Shown: positions 9,645 to 18,875 of the stretch, in pieces | Position numbering within the stretch: position 1 is the stretch's first letter | Layout: the number at the start of each line of letters is the position of its first letter | Assembly (NCBI RefSeq): GCF_001613445.1 | Contig: NZ_BDCJ01000023.1 | Location: forward strand, 1 to 64,000 | Length of the DNA stretch: 64,000 nt | DNA from: Nocardia grenadensis NBRC 108939 | Lineage (GTDB): Bacteria; Actinomycetota; Actinomycetes; Mycobacteriales; Mycobacteriaceae | Reading direction: 5' to 3' | Translations under genes and position numbers: made by a program | Notes under the pieces: model-generated | Databases searched by the model: none | What the model saw: the letters and a program-made list of their open reading frames with translations, nothing else | Told to the model about the DNA's origin: nothing

Positions 9645-10496
9645 GTGAGCCCCATTCCGCAACCTCCTTTCCCGGCGGAGTTGCTCGCCGATCTGCACGC
9701 CGGGAATATCGATCCGGAGCTCAGTGCTCGGCTGTGGCCCGCGGTACGGCGAGACCCGGACGCGAAACGCTACCTCGACTCGCTGGACGAGCTCCGCGGG
9801 TCGCTGAAGGCTCTGGGCGTCGCCGGGCGGATCATCCGCCCGATTCCCGGCGATGTCGCCGCCCGCCTGGATGCCCTGGCCGAATCGCTGGGCCGGCCGG
9901 GGGGTGGCTCCGGAACCGATACCGCGTGGAACGGGCTCGCCGATCCACCGCAGGATTCGCAATCTGCCGATATCCCACCACCGGCATTCGATTCCGCGCC
10001 CCCGGCGCTCGACCGGGCCGGTCCAGGAACGACTTTCGAGCCCGCGGACCCCACCGCGCCCGTTGCTCTCGACGACCGCCGCAGGCGGCGGCGTCTCGCG
10101 GCCGGCCTCGCCGCCGCGGCAGTATTCGTGGTCGCCATCGGTGCCGCGTTCCTCACCGTCGGTGGTTCCGGCACCGACACCGCCCCCACAGCGGCCCCGC
10201 CGCCCTCCGCCGGTACCGAACCGGGCCCCGGGCTCGATACGGCGGTGGCACTGCGCGCGCTCGGCCGCAACGACGCCGGCGGCCGCCTGGCCGCCCCCGC
10301 GGCACTCGCCGCCTGCGTAGCGGCCGCCGGAATAGACCGCCCGGTGCTGGGGTCGGCCGATATGGACTTCCACGGCCGCGAAGCGGTCCTCATCCTGGTC
10401 GGCGGCCGGGACGGAGCGCATATCACCGCCCTGGTGGTCGGCCCCGGCTGCGCTCCCGGTAACCCCGATGTCCTCACGACCACCGATATCGGCTAG
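9645..10496 (+). CDS. rsmA: Anti-sigma-M factor, single-pass membrane protein (RsmA-like)
   Basis: The protein has about 283 residues: a cytoplasmic N-terminal half (LLADLHAGNIDPELSARLW, then PAVRRDPDAKRYLDSL, the usual N-terminal anti-sigma layout), a linker, one transmembrane helix near 150-172 (RRRRLAAGLAAAAVFVVAIG) and an extracellular C-terminus. The zinc-binding H-x3-C-x2-C motif of ZAS anti-sigma factors is absent. GTG 9645 is chosen because GGAGG lies at 9630-9634; the GTG at 9636 is too close to it. Position directly after sigM matches Rv3912. Confidence 0.82.
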   Translation: MSPIPQPPFPAELLADLHAGNIDPELSARLWPAVRRDPDAKRYLDSLDELRGSLKALGVAGRIIRPIPGDVAARLDALAESLGRPGGGSGTDTAWNGLADPPQDSQSADIPPPAFDSAPPALDRAGPGTTFEPADPTAPVALDDRRRRRRLAAGLAAAAVFVVAIGAAFLTVGGSGTDTAPTAAPPPSAGTEPGPGLDTAVALRALGRNDAGGRLAAPAALAACVAAAGIDRPVLGSADMDFHGREAVLILVGGRDGAHITALVVGPGCAPGNPDVLTTTDIG

Positions 10497-10575
10497 GCAT
10501 CGTCCCGCCCGCGCTGCGATCGCAGGAGTTCCGCGGCCGCCCACCGCCGGACAGCACCCGCCGGGCGCGGGGAGT

Positions 10576-10603
10576 GGGAACAAAGCGCGTCTACCCTGTT
10601 GTT
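10576..10603 (+). promoter_or_regulatory. SigH/SigR-type oxidative-stress promoter of trxB
   Basis: GGGAACA at 10576-10582 followed, after 17 bases, by TGTT (10600-10603) closely fits the SigH consensus GGGAAYA-N16/17-CGTT. In both mycobacteria (SigH) and Streptomyces (SigR) such promoters drive the thioredoxin system under thiol stress. The site ends 38 bases before the trxB start. The match is read directly; its use is inferred. Confidence 0.65.
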
Positions 10604-10641
10604 GACCGAATCGTCCCCGCTAGCTTTCCTGGAAGGGTCTC

Positions 10642-11631
10642 ATGAGCACGCCAGTTCGCGACCTGATCATCGTCGGCTCCGGACCGGCCGGTTACACCGC
10701 CGCCGTGTACGCCGCCCGCGCCGAACTCCAGCCGCTGGTATTCGAGGGCACCCAGTTCGGTGGCGCGCTGATGACCACCACCGAGGTGGAGAACTTCCCC
10801 GGTTTCCGCGACGGCATCATGGGGCCCGACCTCATGGAACAGATGCGTGAGCAGGCCAAACGCTTCGGCGCCGATATCCGCACCGAAGATGTGGACGCGA
10901 TCGACCTGAGCGGCCCGGTGAAGAAGATCACCGTGGGCGACGATGTGTACGAAGCACACGCGGTGATCCTCGCCATGGGCTCGGCAGCCCGCTACCTGGA
11001 CGTCCCCGGCGAGCAGGACCTGCTCGGTCGCGGCGTGAGCGCGTGCGCCACCTGCGACGGCTTCTTCTTCAAGGGCCAGGACATCGTGGTGGTCGGCGGC
11101 GGCGACTCGGCAATGGAAGAGGCGATCTTCCTTACCAAATTCGCCGCCAGTGTCACCGTGGTGCACCGGCGCGAAGAGTTCCGCGCCTCCCGCATCATGC
11201 TCGAACGCGCCAAGGCCAACGAGAAGATCCGCTTCCACCTCAACGCCGAAGTCGTGCGGGTACACGGCGAGACCAGTGTCACCTCGCTGACCCTGCGTGA
11301 CACCCGGACCGGCGAAACCTCCGAACTCGCCGCCACGGGCCTGTTCGTGGCCATCGGTCACGACCCGCGCAGCGAACTCGTCCGCGGCCAGGTCGAGCTG
11401 AACGCCGAGGGGTACGTGCAGGTGCGCGAACCGGGCACCCAGACCACCGTCGAGGGCGTCTTCGCCGCCGGTGACCTGGTCGACCACACCTATATGCAGG
11501 CGATCACCGCCGCCGGTACGGGCTGCCGCGCCGCCATCGACGCCGAACGCTGGCTCGCCGAAAAGGGCGATATCACCAGCAATACGCTGCGCCATGCCGA
11601 CCAGCCGGTCGACGCCGCCGTAGCGAACTGA
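10642..11631 (+). CDS. trxB: Thioredoxin-disulfide reductase
   Basis: 329 residues. The FAD-binding GSGPAG motif is near residue 12, the redox-active pair is in ACATCDG (about residues 133-139), and the NADPH-binding GGGDSAMEEA is near 153. A second FAD motif (VFAAGDLVD) lies near 275. It transfers electrons from NADPH to thioredoxin in the cytoplasm. ATG 10642 follows GGAAGG. The thioredoxin gene starts 41 bases downstream, forming a complete reducing module behind a SigH-type promoter. Length and motifs are typical of the low-molecular-weight class. Confidence 0.97.
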   Translation: MSTPVRDLIIVGSGPAGYTAAVYAARAELQPLVFEGTQFGGALMTTTEVENFPGFRDGIMGPDLMEQMREQAKRFGADIRTEDVDAIDLSGPVKKITVGDDVYEAHAVILAMGSAARYLDVPGEQDLLGRGVSACATCDGFFFKGQDIVVVGGGDSAMEEAIFLTKFAASVTVVHRREEFRASRIMLERAKANEKIRFHLNAEVVRVHGETSVTSLTLRDTRTGETSELAATGLFVAIGHDPRSELVRGQVELNAEGYVQVREPGTQTTVEGVFAAGDLVDHTYMQAITAAGTGCRAAIDAERWLAEKGDITSNTLRHADQPVDAAVAN

Positions 11632-11672
11632 CCCGCGGGCGCGTCGCGTCCGGGAGATCGAGGAGAACACCC

Positions 11673-12005
11673 ATGTCCGAAAGCACCAACACGGTCACCG
11701 TCACCGATAAGTCGTTCGCCGACGATGTGCTGCTGAGCGAGAAGCCGGTGCTGGTCGATTTCTGGGCCACCTGGTGCGGGCCGTGCAAGATGGTCGCCCC
11801 GGTGCTGGAGGAGATCGCCGGTTCGCACGGCGAGAAGCTGACGGTGGCCAAACTGGACATCGACGCCAATCCCGAGACCGCCCGCGATTATCAGGTGATG
11901 AGCATCCCGACTATGATCCTTTTTGCCGGTGGCAAGCCGGTGAAACAGATCGTCGGAGCCAAGGGCAAGGCCGCTCTCCTGCGGGAACTCGAAGACGTGA
12001 TCTGA
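11673..12005 (+). CDS. trxA: Thioredoxin
   Basis: 110 residues with the active site WCGPC in the motif FWATWCGPCKMVAPVLEEI (about residues 31-47) and the conserved cis-proline stretch SIPTMILF. It reduces protein disulfides in the cytoplasm and is recycled by the TrxB encoded just upstream. A GAGGAG sequence lies nine bases before the ATG. It corresponds to trxC (Rv3914) in M. tuberculosis. Confidence 0.97.
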   Translation: MSESTNTVTVTDKSFADDVLLSEKPVLVDFWATWCGPCKMVAPVLEEIAGSHGEKLTVAKLDIDANPETARDYQVMSIPTMILFAGGKPVKQIVGAKGKAALLRELEDVI

Positions 12006-12050
12006 CGTCTCGAATACGCCAACAGGCGGCCGTGACACGGCGACGCGCCG

Positions 12051-12056
12051 TAATAT
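12051..12056 (+). promoter_or_regulatory. Possible -10 box before cwlM
   Basis: TAATAT is a perfect -10-like hexamer in the trxA-cwlM gap. It would give cwlM a leader of about 120 bases. No well-spaced -35 element is visible, so this is weak. Confidence 0.25.
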
Positions 12057-12180
12057 GCCCTGACCAAGATTGTCGAATTCCGGTCCGGGTCTGACAGAAT
12101 CGACCACGCTCCGTCGTGCGAGGGTGTAGGCCGTCGCATGAGTGGGTACCCGGGATTGACGAAAGGAAGGGCCCTCACGC

Positions 12181-13374
12181 ATGCACCGACTTCGTCACGG
12201 CGACACCGGTCCAGCCGTAGCAGAGGTTCGGAGCACCCTGGCAAGTCTGGGGTTCCTGCACGCGCACAACGGCGTGGACACCGATAGCGCGGGCGAATAC
12301 TGGAAAGACACCGAAGCCACCTTCGATTACCAGCTCGATTCCGCGGTGCGTGCGTTCCAGCAGCACCGCGGACTGCTGGTCGACGGCGTCATCGGTCCGG
12401 CCACCTACCGTGCGTTGAAAGAGGCGTCGTATCGGCTGGGCGCCCGCACCCTGATCTACCAGCTCTCCGCACCGCTTTACGGCGACGACGTGGCGACACT
12501 GCAGCGTCGGCTGCAGGATCTCGGATTCTATGTGCACCGGGTGGACGGGTTCTTCGGTCCGCACACCCACGAGGGACTGACCTCGTTCCAGCGCGAGATC
12601 GGCCTGTCGGCCGACGGTATCTGCGGTCCGGACACGCTGCGTTCGCTGGAACTGCTCGGCGCCCGGGTCACCGGTGGTAATCCGCACCGGATCGCCGAGG
12701 AAGAAGTGGTGCACCGGGCGGGGCCCCAGCTCACCGGTAAGCGCATCGTCATCGACCCGGGCCTGGGTGGAGACGACCGCGGCCGGGCCGTGCCCACCGA
12801 ATTCGGCGATGTATACGAATCGGAGGTCCTGTGGGATCTCGCGAGCCGGCTGGAGGGCCGGATGGCGGCCACCGGGATGGAAACCTTCCTGTCTCGCCCG
12901 TGGGGGAGCAATCCGACCGATGTGGAACGCGCGGAAACCTCCAACGCCTTCGACGCGGATCTGATGATCTCGCTGCGGTGCGCGTCCAATTCCAGCCCCA
13001 TGGCCAACGGCGTCGCCGGTTTCTACTTCGGTAATTCACACGGGTCGGTCTCCATGATCGGACAGGTCCTGGCCGGGTTCATCCAGCGCGAGGTGGTGGC
13101 CCGTACGTCATTACAGGATTGCCGCACGCATCCGCGTACCTGGGATCTGCTGCGCCTGACCAAGATGCCGACCGTTCAGGTCGACCTCGGCTATGTCACC
13201 AACCAGTACGACGCCTCGGTGCTGGCAAGTCCCCGGATGCGCGATGTCATCGCGGAGGCGATCCTGATTTCGGTGAAGCGCCTGTACCTGCTCGGGCAGG
13301 ACGATCAGCCGACCGGCACATACACTTTCGCCGAGCTGCTGGCCGAAGAACTCGCCGCCGCCGACAGCGGATAG
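12181..13374 (+). CDS. cwlM: CwlM, cytoplasmic amidase-like regulator of peptidoglycan synthesis
   Basis: 397 residues with two peptidoglycan-binding (PG_binding_1) domains (about 5-85 and 95-158) and an Amidase_3 fold (about 185-370). There is no signal peptide or membrane segment. Expected catalytic residues are replaced: the metal-binding His of the DPGHGG-type motif is Leu195 (IDPGLGG), the second metal His is Arg266 (ISLRCAS), and the late Glu is Asp335 (VQVDLGYVTN). This fits the known mycobacterial role: PknB-phosphorylated CwlM activates MurA rather than cutting the wall. The C-terminal TGTYTFAEL (378-386) holds candidate phospho-threonines. AAAGGAAGGG precedes the ATG. Confidence 0.93.
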   Translation: MHRLRHGDTGPAVAEVRSTLASLGFLHAHNGVDTDSAGEYWKDTEATFDYQLDSAVRAFQQHRGLLVDGVIGPATYRALKEASYRLGARTLIYQLSAPLYGDDVATLQRRLQDLGFYVHRVDGFFGPHTHEGLTSFQREIGLSADGICGPDTLRSLELLGARVTGGNPHRIAEEEVVHRAGPQLTGKRIVIDPGLGGDDRGRAVPTEFGDVYESEVLWDLASRLEGRMAATGMETFLSRPWGSNPTDVERAETSNAFDADLMISLRCASNSSPMANGVAGFYFGNSHGSVSMIGQVLAGFIQREVVARTSLQDCRTHPRTWDLLRLTKMPTVQVDLGYVTNQYDASVLASPRMRDVIAEAILISVKRLYLLGQDDQPTGTYTFAELLAEELAAADSG

Positions 13375-13395
13375 CGAGTTCCCCGGCCGGCGGTT

Positions 13396-14163
13396 CTACA
13401 GCGTGAGGACCCGGGTCGGCACGGTCATCGACGCGGCGGCCAGCAGCTGATCGAGGGCGTGCTCGACATCTTCCTTCCAGCCGTGGTCGGAGTCGAGTTC
13501 GAGCCGCAAGCGCGGGAAACGATGGTGCGGCGCCACCACCTCGAATCCGACCTCCTCCAGGAAGTCGGATTCGATCATGCAGTTCTGCGGACTGCAGTCC
13601 AGGCTGGATCCTCGTGTACCGCGATCGGGGGCGCCGATCCGTTCCATCAGGCGCATGGTCCCGGTGGGCCGGTCGGACAGGGCGGTGCTCGAGGGGGCGC
13701 CGCGGATACCGAATGCCTCCAGGGCGCGCACGCCGCGTCGGACGAGGTCGGTGACCACGCCCTGCACCAGGCGGTAGGCGATATCGCCATCCAGGTCGGG
13801 GTACTCCGTACCGAGGGTGGTGAGGAGTACCGCGTCGGGACTCACGGGGGAGGTGGGGAAGAGGGCGGCACGCGGAACGACCCGGGGCGGCGCGTAGAGG
13901 GCACAGCCGACGGTCTTGTCGTCGACGGTCGCCAATTGGCCGCAGGAACCCCATTCGAGCATGACCGTCGAAATCCAGGCTTCCTTCTCGAAGACCGGAT
14001 CACTGAATCCACGCGAGTCCGCGGCCACCGCGGGATCCATTTCCCAGAACACACAGCGGCGGGCATGAGCCGGTAGCCGGCTGATGCTCTCCAGGGTTAG
14101 TCCTGTGACGCTGGTCGACACCGCTCTGCTCAGCCTCCAGCTATCCGATTCGTCTACGCTCAC
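13396..14163 (-). CDS. Probable GNAT-type acetyltransferase (Rv3916c-like)
   Basis: 255 residues. The C-terminal half suggests a GNAT fold (AYRLVQGVVTDLVRRGVRALEAFG and CMIESDFLEEVGFEVVAPH, the usual helix-strand signature near the C-terminus), but the acetyl-CoA loop is not a textbook match. The gene converges on cwlM with 22 bases between stops and lies downstream of parB on the same strand, the position of Rv3916c. No substrate can be inferred. The annotated start near 14163 gives a long N-terminus; internal starts are possible. Confidence 0.65.
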   Translation of the reverse strand: MSVDESDSWRLSRAVSTSVTGLTLESISRLPAHARRCVFWEMDPAVAADSRGFSDPVFEKEAWISTVMLEWGSCGQLATVDDKTVGCALYAPPRVVPRAALFPTSPVSPDAVLLTTLGTEYPDLDGDIAYRLVQGVVTDLVRRGVRALEAFGIRGAPSSTALSDRPTGTMRLMERIGAPDRGTRGSSLDCSPQNCMIESDFLEEVGFEVVAPHHRFPRLRLELDSDHGWKEDVEHALDQLLAAASMTVPTRVLTL

Positions 14164-14278
14164 GCCGCATCATGGTTTTCTCGACAGCCAGAATATGCGA
14201 TCAAGCGAACCCGCCTCATTTCGCGTCACCGTGATCTTCGATTGATTCCCGTAGCCCCGCTCTGACCCCAATGCCAAA

Positions 14279-14291
14279 CACTGTCACAGTG
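14279..14291. repeat. Inverted repeat cactgt-c-acagtg downstream of parB
   Basis: A 6-bp dyad with a one-base centre, in the context gccaaaCACTGTcACAGTGacgtttc. A closely related copy stands at 17022-17037 on the other side of parAB. It could be an operator of the GNAT gene or a small repeat element. Confidence 0.5.
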
Positions 14292-14338
14292 ACGTTTCAG
14301 CGCCGAGAGAGAGGTCGCGCGGGCAACACGGCGAAATT

Positions 14339-15355
14339 TCAGTTTTCGAGTGCCGACTGCATCATCAGCTCGACAATCCGTTCCAGATCATCCACCGATC
14401 CGAACTCGACCACGATCTTGCCTTTTCGTTTACCGAGGCTCACCGACACCTTGGTATCGAACGATGTCGATAGGCGGTCGGCTACATCCTGTAGTCCAGG
14501 GGAGTGGATCGGTGGCCGCTTCGGCGCCGGAGGTTTGGGCGGCTCCTCATCTCGGTTCGCCAGCTTCACCGCTTCCTCGGTGGAACGCACCGATAGCCCC
14601 TCGGCGACGATCCGGGCCGCGAGCACTTCCTGGGCGTCGGCGCCACCCTCGAGACCGAGCAACGCGCGCGCATGCCCAGCGGAGAGCACGCCGGCCGCGA
14701 CCCGGCGCTGCACCGGAATCGGTAGCTTCAGCAGCCGGATCATATTGGTCACCACCGGCCGGGACCGGCCGAGCCGGGTGGCCAGTTCCTCCTGGGTGAC
14801 CCCGAACTCTTCGAGCAGCTGCTGATAGGCCGCTGCCTCTTCGAGCGGGTTCAGCTGAACGCGGTGGATATTCTCCAGCAGCGCGTCCCGGAGCATGGCG
14901 TCGTCGTTGGTCTCACGGACAATGGCCGGGATCGTTTCCAGGCCGGCCTGCTGGCAGGCCCGCCAGCGCCGCTCACCCATGATGAGCTGATAGCGGCCGC
15001 TGCCCGATTCGATCTCTCGGACCACGATCGGCTGCATCAGCCCGAATTCCCGGACCGAATGGACAAGCTCCGCGAGGGCCTCGTCGTCGAAATACTGACG
15101 CGGCTGCTTGGGATTCGCCTCGATCTTGTCCGGTGCTATCTCTCGATACACCGCGTCACCGGCCGAAGCCAGCTCCGGAATCTCCACGGGTTCCGGCACC
15201 TGATGAAGATAGGTGGATGCCGGGCGGGGCCCGGGATCCAGCCCGATCACCGCATTGGCCGCCTCGGTCCCCAGACCCGCCGCGACAGGCGTCGGTCCCG
15301 TCGGGATCAATGCCGCCAGACCGCGTCCCAGCCCACCCTTTTTCGACTGACTCAC
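14339..15355 (-). CDS. parB: Chromosome-partitioning protein ParB
   Basis: About 338 residues: an N-terminal GGLGRGLAALIP patch (which contacts ParA in the family), the ParB/Spo0J CTP-binding domain with GERRWRAC and ENIHRVQLNPLEEAAAY, a helix-turn-helix (TQEELATRLGRSRPVVTNMIRLL) and a C-terminal dimerisation domain ending in KIVVEFGSVDDLERIV. It is a CTP-dependent clamp that loads at parS and spreads along DNA. GTG 15355 is chosen because it has a purine-rich AAGGG upstream and matches family starts; the frame also opens from GTG 15391. It follows parA in one transcription unit. Confidence 0.96.
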   Translation of the reverse strand: MSQSKKGGLGRGLAALIPTGPTPVAAGLGTEAANAVIGLDPGPRPASTYLHQVPEPVEIPELASAGDAVYREIAPDKIEANPKQPRQYFDDEALAELVHSVREFGLMQPIVVREIESGSGRYQLIMGERRWRACQQAGLETIPAIVRETNDDAMLRDALLENIHRVQLNPLEEAAAYQQLLEEFGVTQEELATRLGRSRPVVTNMIRLLKLPIPVQRRVAAGVLSAGHARALLGLEGGADAQEVLAARIVAEGLSVRSTEEAVKLANRDEEPPKPPAPKRPPIHSPGLQDVADRLSTSFDTKVSVSLGKRKGKIVVEFGSVDDLERIVELMMQSALEN

Positions 15356-15412
15356 CGGCCTACCCTTTCCCTTGCCCGCGTCCACAATCACGCCCGATCA
15401 CACTCGATCCAT

Positions 15413-16420
15413 TCACTCCGCGCCATCCGCCGCCGCGGCGTACTTCACCGCACCGCGTGCGGCGAGCTCCCGGCCGGCATCCAGATAGCTCAAGGCGCCG
15501 CGGGAGCCCGGATCATAATCCAGAACCGTCATTCCGTACCCGGGCGCCTCGGAGACCTTGACACTGCGCGGGATCACCGAGCGCAGCACCACATCGCCGA
15601 AGTGGCTGCGCACCTCCTCGGCGACCTGGTCCGCCAGCTTGGTGCGCCCGTCGTACATCGTGAGCACCACCGTCGATACATGGAGGTCGGGGTTGAGATG
15701 CGACTGCACCAGGCCGATATTCCGAATCAACTGACCCACACCTTCCAGCGCGTAGTACTCGCACTGGATCGGGATCAAGACCTCGCGCGCCGCGACCATC
15801 GCATTGATGGTCAGCAGACCCAGCGAAGGCGGGCAATCGATCAGGACGTAGTCGATGTCGTAGCCGGCGATATTGGCTTCCTGGATGGCTCCCTTGAGCC
15901 GGGCTTCCCGAGCCACCATGGAGACCAGTTCGATCTCTGCTCCGGCCAAATCGATCGTCGCCGGAATGCAGAGAAGATTATCGTTGTGCGGGCTCTGCTG
16001 AATCGCGTCCTGAACCTTGATCTCGCCGATCAGTAGTTCGTACGTGGACGGGGTACCCGACTGATGCTCGACCCCCAGTGCGGTACTGGCGTTGCCCTGC
16101 GGATCGAGATCGATTACGAGCACCTTCATCCCATGGTGCGCCAGAGCTGCGGCCAGATTCACCGTCGTCGTGGTCTTACCCACCCCGCCCTTTTGGTTGG
16201 CCACGGTGATGATGCGTTGCTCATGCGGTTTCGGCACTGTCACCTTTCCTGGGTGCATTAGCTGGCTCGCGCGGTGCGCCTCGGCAGCGATCGGCGTCTC
16301 GGTGGGGGAGATGTGCCCGTACGGCGTACTCCCGAAGGCTTCCGGGCCGATATTGCTGTTATCCAGCATTCCCGGTACGCGTGATGTTTCCCGTGAAACA
16401 TTCGCTGAACCGTTCGACAT
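15413..16420 (-). CDS. parA: Chromosome-partitioning ATPase ParA
   Basis: 335 residues with the deviant Walker A motif KGGVGKTTT in ITVANQKGGVGKTTTTVNLA (about residue 70), Walker A' (VLVIDLDPQGNAS) and Walker B (YVLIDCPPSLGLL). It is the dynamic ATPase that moves ParB-parS complexes apart. The first 65 residues are a variable extension containing VSRETS, the translation of a parS site lying inside the coding sequence. A purine-rich AGGAG precedes the ATG. The next upstream gene on this strand, rsmG, is about 3.1 kb away, whereas in M. tuberculosis the two are adjacent. Confidence 0.97.
   Translation of the reverse strand: MSNGSANVSRETSRVPGMLDNSNIGPEAFGSTPYGHISPTETPIAAEAHRASQLMHPGKVTVPKPHEQRIITVANQKGGVGKTTTTVNLAAALAHHGMKVLVIDLDPQGNASTALGVEHQSGTPSTYELLIGEIKVQDAIQQSPHNDNLLCIPATIDLAGAEIELVSMVAREARLKGAIQEANIAGYDIDYVLIDCPPSLGLLTINAMVAAREVLIPIQCEYYALEGVGQLIRNIGLVQSHLNPDLHVSTVVLTMYDGRTKLADQVAEEVRSHFGDVVLRSVIPRSVKVSEAPGYGMTVLDYDPGSRGALSYLDAGRELAARGAVKYAAAADGAE
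16385..16400. promoter_or_regulatory. parS site inside the parA coding start
   Basis: TGTTTCCCGTGAAACA differs from the actinobacterial consensus TGTTTCACGTGAAACA at one position. On the minus strand it is read as VSRET in ParA. ParB should nucleate here. Confidence 0.85.
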
Positions 16421-16802
16421 AGACCGCTCCTAACGCGAGAACTGCAAGTCACGTGGCCTGACGGACGCCGGCGCCGTGTCGTCGAAACAAGCCGTACTGG
16501 TTCGAATCATGCTCCACGACGACGACTCGGCATCTACGCGAGGACCGGACAGCTTCGCTACGATCCATGATCACGCGAAGCTACCTCCTCTGACGCTGAC
16601 ACTCAGTCGCCAGTCGACCGAGCGGAGCTTTCGCCGCTGCAACACCAAGATTCCTACGTGGCACCGACGCTCACGCCCGACGCTCAATAGCTTGCCAGCC
16701 GCAGGCGCGATAAGAAAGCTGAATCGCGGCGACGCGCTCACGACACGCACAACTTTCCGCATTCCGAGGCAGAACGACGGTCGGCGACGAGCTGGAGCGC
16801 GA

Positions 16803-16818
16803 TGTTTCACGGGAAACA
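16803..16818. promoter_or_regulatory. parS site upstream of parA
   Basis: TGTTTCACGGGAAACA has one mismatch to the 16-bp parS consensus and lies about 380 bases upstream of the parA start in non-coding DNA. Confidence 0.85.
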
Positions 16819-17021
16819 TCGACCACGCAACTCATCCATGCCTGAAAGTGCCGGAGGAAACCAGGTCCGGGAACCTCGACCGCTTCCTTCCATCCCCGTC
16901 GGCACAACTTCCGCGTGCCTCCATTTCCGACCTTACGGAGAGCGACCAGAGGGCGATGGACGACCCGCCTCGGCGGTCAGCATGTCGAGTGAAATCTCTG
17001 CTACGAGCAATCGATAGCCAA

Positions 17022-17037
17022 CACTGTTGTCACAGTG
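17022..17037. repeat. Inverted repeat cactgt-tgtc-acagtg upstream of parA
   Basis: Same arms and flanks (ccaa before, gacggttc after) as the dyad at 14279-14291, with a three-base-longer centre. The two copies bracket the parAB unit. Confidence 0.5.
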
Positions 17038-18795
17038 ACGGTTCGGTCGGGTAGGTCGACATACACCCGCGGCCGGGCTCAGAGAGCGCGCCCCCATCGA
17101 GTACCGCCTCCGCGCTACCCGCATCCGCAAAAGAACCGGCCGCGCACCCTGCAACACTTACGGCTGGTTGCCCTACCTCACCAGTCGTCCGCTCTGTGAT
17201 TACGAACCGCCGCCGATTGGGGCCGCCCCTCCTTGGACAACTACGCAGGAGAGTTATGGACCGCCGGGATGGCAGCTTTCGAACCAGCGCATCGTCTCGA
17301 CTTCATCTCCTTGCCCCATACCGCATGCACATCGTGGCGCAGACGACCGACTATCTGCTGTTGCCCCGGCCCACCCCGCGCAGCGGGATCATTCCATTTT
17401 CCGGCCGGCGCTTCCAGCACCAGACTGAATGGCCGCGCCCTCAGCCGGCCACCCTCATCAACCACGCGGCGGCCCGTGCCCGGCAGTGATTCTCCCGGAC
17501 AGCCGACCCAATCTTCGAGTAATCGCGCTGGGACGACGCGTTGATCACAAATCACGGGCGGTCGCGGCGGTGATGTTTGTCGAGGTCGCTTGGATAGCGG
17601 CGGGTGCGCTGGGAGCCGTCGTAGCCGCCCGCCCGACGCACTGAGTTCGCGGTACCGACCCCACGCGGGCGCCGATCGGCGCTGCCTCACTGTCCGATGC
17701 CGTGTTCGGCCGGACCGACACATGGCCGTCCAACCCCGAGGAAACCATCGCCCCGGCCACAAAGACGTTGGCCGAAGGAGCACGCCGGCCACCTGCGTCG
17801 ACCGACCCCGACAATCCGCTGCGACGTTCCACCCGAAACCACCATTCACGTCGAGCGCAGCAACTCGAGTTTCCGACCTCGGAGTGCTGGGTTCCGGCGG
17901 CATATCAACCACCGTCGAATGCCGTGTAGGTGCCGTTCGACTTCGCGTCGACACGAATTCGAGCATGCCTCGCGTATCCACACCGGCTGAGAGACTCGCG
18001 GCCGGTGCTCCGCGGCCAACCAGAGGCCGGCCCCCCAGCCCACCCATCGGACTACAACCGAACCAACCGCATCCGAGGTTCACGCCGGGCAGCCACTTCG
18101 ATGCCTACGCGTCGCCCTCACGTCAGCTCACGAAGCCGAGCCAGAGGGGAGCGGTGCATACCCGGGGGCGGACCGGTGCGCGGCGGAGCAGGACTTGGTG
18201 CGCGCCCGACGGAGAAGCAGCTCACAGCGTGCGGCATCCGCCGAACGGATCCGCCATGCGCGCCGAGGAAGGAAACAATATTCCGCACCGGACAGGCGCC
18301 GATGCGCACCCGGACGGGAGACCGATCCCGACAGCAGGGGAGCGGACCGAGATAGAACCTGAGGCGAACCCCCCTCGGTGGCGCAGGCGGTAGCTGTGCC
18401 GATCGCCCCGACCCGCCGTACCTCTCACCTGTTCGGAAACTCATCTCGTGTGGATTCCCAGGATGATCTCGCATGCTTGTGCACCGACGCGCAACCCTGG
18501 ACAGCACCGTCGAATCTTCCTACCGACTCCGGCGGGCAAGTCCGCGATACCAATGAATCGCGCTCGCGTACCGCAGCAGACGAGCCGGTCCATCCAACCG
18601 TTTCACGTGAATCTCGAGCGCGGGCGTTCGGCGGCACTGCCGGGCAGCCCGGCTGCTCAACAGGCGGAACATTGGGCCCGGCTCCCATCTACCCCGACCG
18701 ATCACAGAGTTAGCGCCCCGCTCCGCAGCCTTTGAAGCGGCGCCGGAACATATGGGAAGAACTACTCGGCCGATAGCCGGATACCGAGAAGCGCC

Positions 18796-18875
18796 CGCTA
18801 CAAGCACGCGAAGCCGGTCGCCGCGCTGGGCGCCGGCACCGAGGTCCTGCGGGCGGGTTGTGTCGCCGAGCGGCG
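18796..18875 (+). pseudogene. Possible remnant of a catalase C-terminal / DJ-1-PfpI-type domain
   Basis: Read from 18796, the frame gives RYKHAKPVAALGAGTEVLRA. This resembles the nucleophile-elbow region of the DJ-1/PfpI-like domain at the end of large catalases (AYRHxKPIAAxGxGTEVL). No start, stop or rest of the domain is present. The frame is lost where the clpP-like frame begins. The resemblance is from memory and short. Confidence 0.35.

Larger units (their letters stand above)
16421..18795. other. Long non-coding insert between parA and rsmG
   Basis: About 2.4 kb with no recognisable protein in any frame. The open frames here are fragmented and low-complexity and lack ribosome sites. 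To the eye, base composition is a little less G+C rich and codon-position bias is absent. It holds a parS site (16803-16818) and an inverted repeat (17022-17037), and leads into gene remnants near 18.8 kb. It looks like decayed or acquired DNA, or an extended origin-flanking structural region. Confidence 0.6.

Noticed and set aside
15356..15391. Longer ParB start at GTG 15391
   Set aside because: The 12 extra residues are not family-like and lack a ribosome site; GTG 15355 has a purine-rich site.
17241..18083. A 280-codon minus-strand frame in the parA-rsmG gap
   Set aside because: Composition is low-complexity Arg/Pro/Gly, with no recognisable domain and competing open frames on the other strand.
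18599..18614. CGTTTCACGTGAATCT as another parS
   Set aside because: The right arm (GAATCT) breaks the dyad; more mismatches than the other sites.
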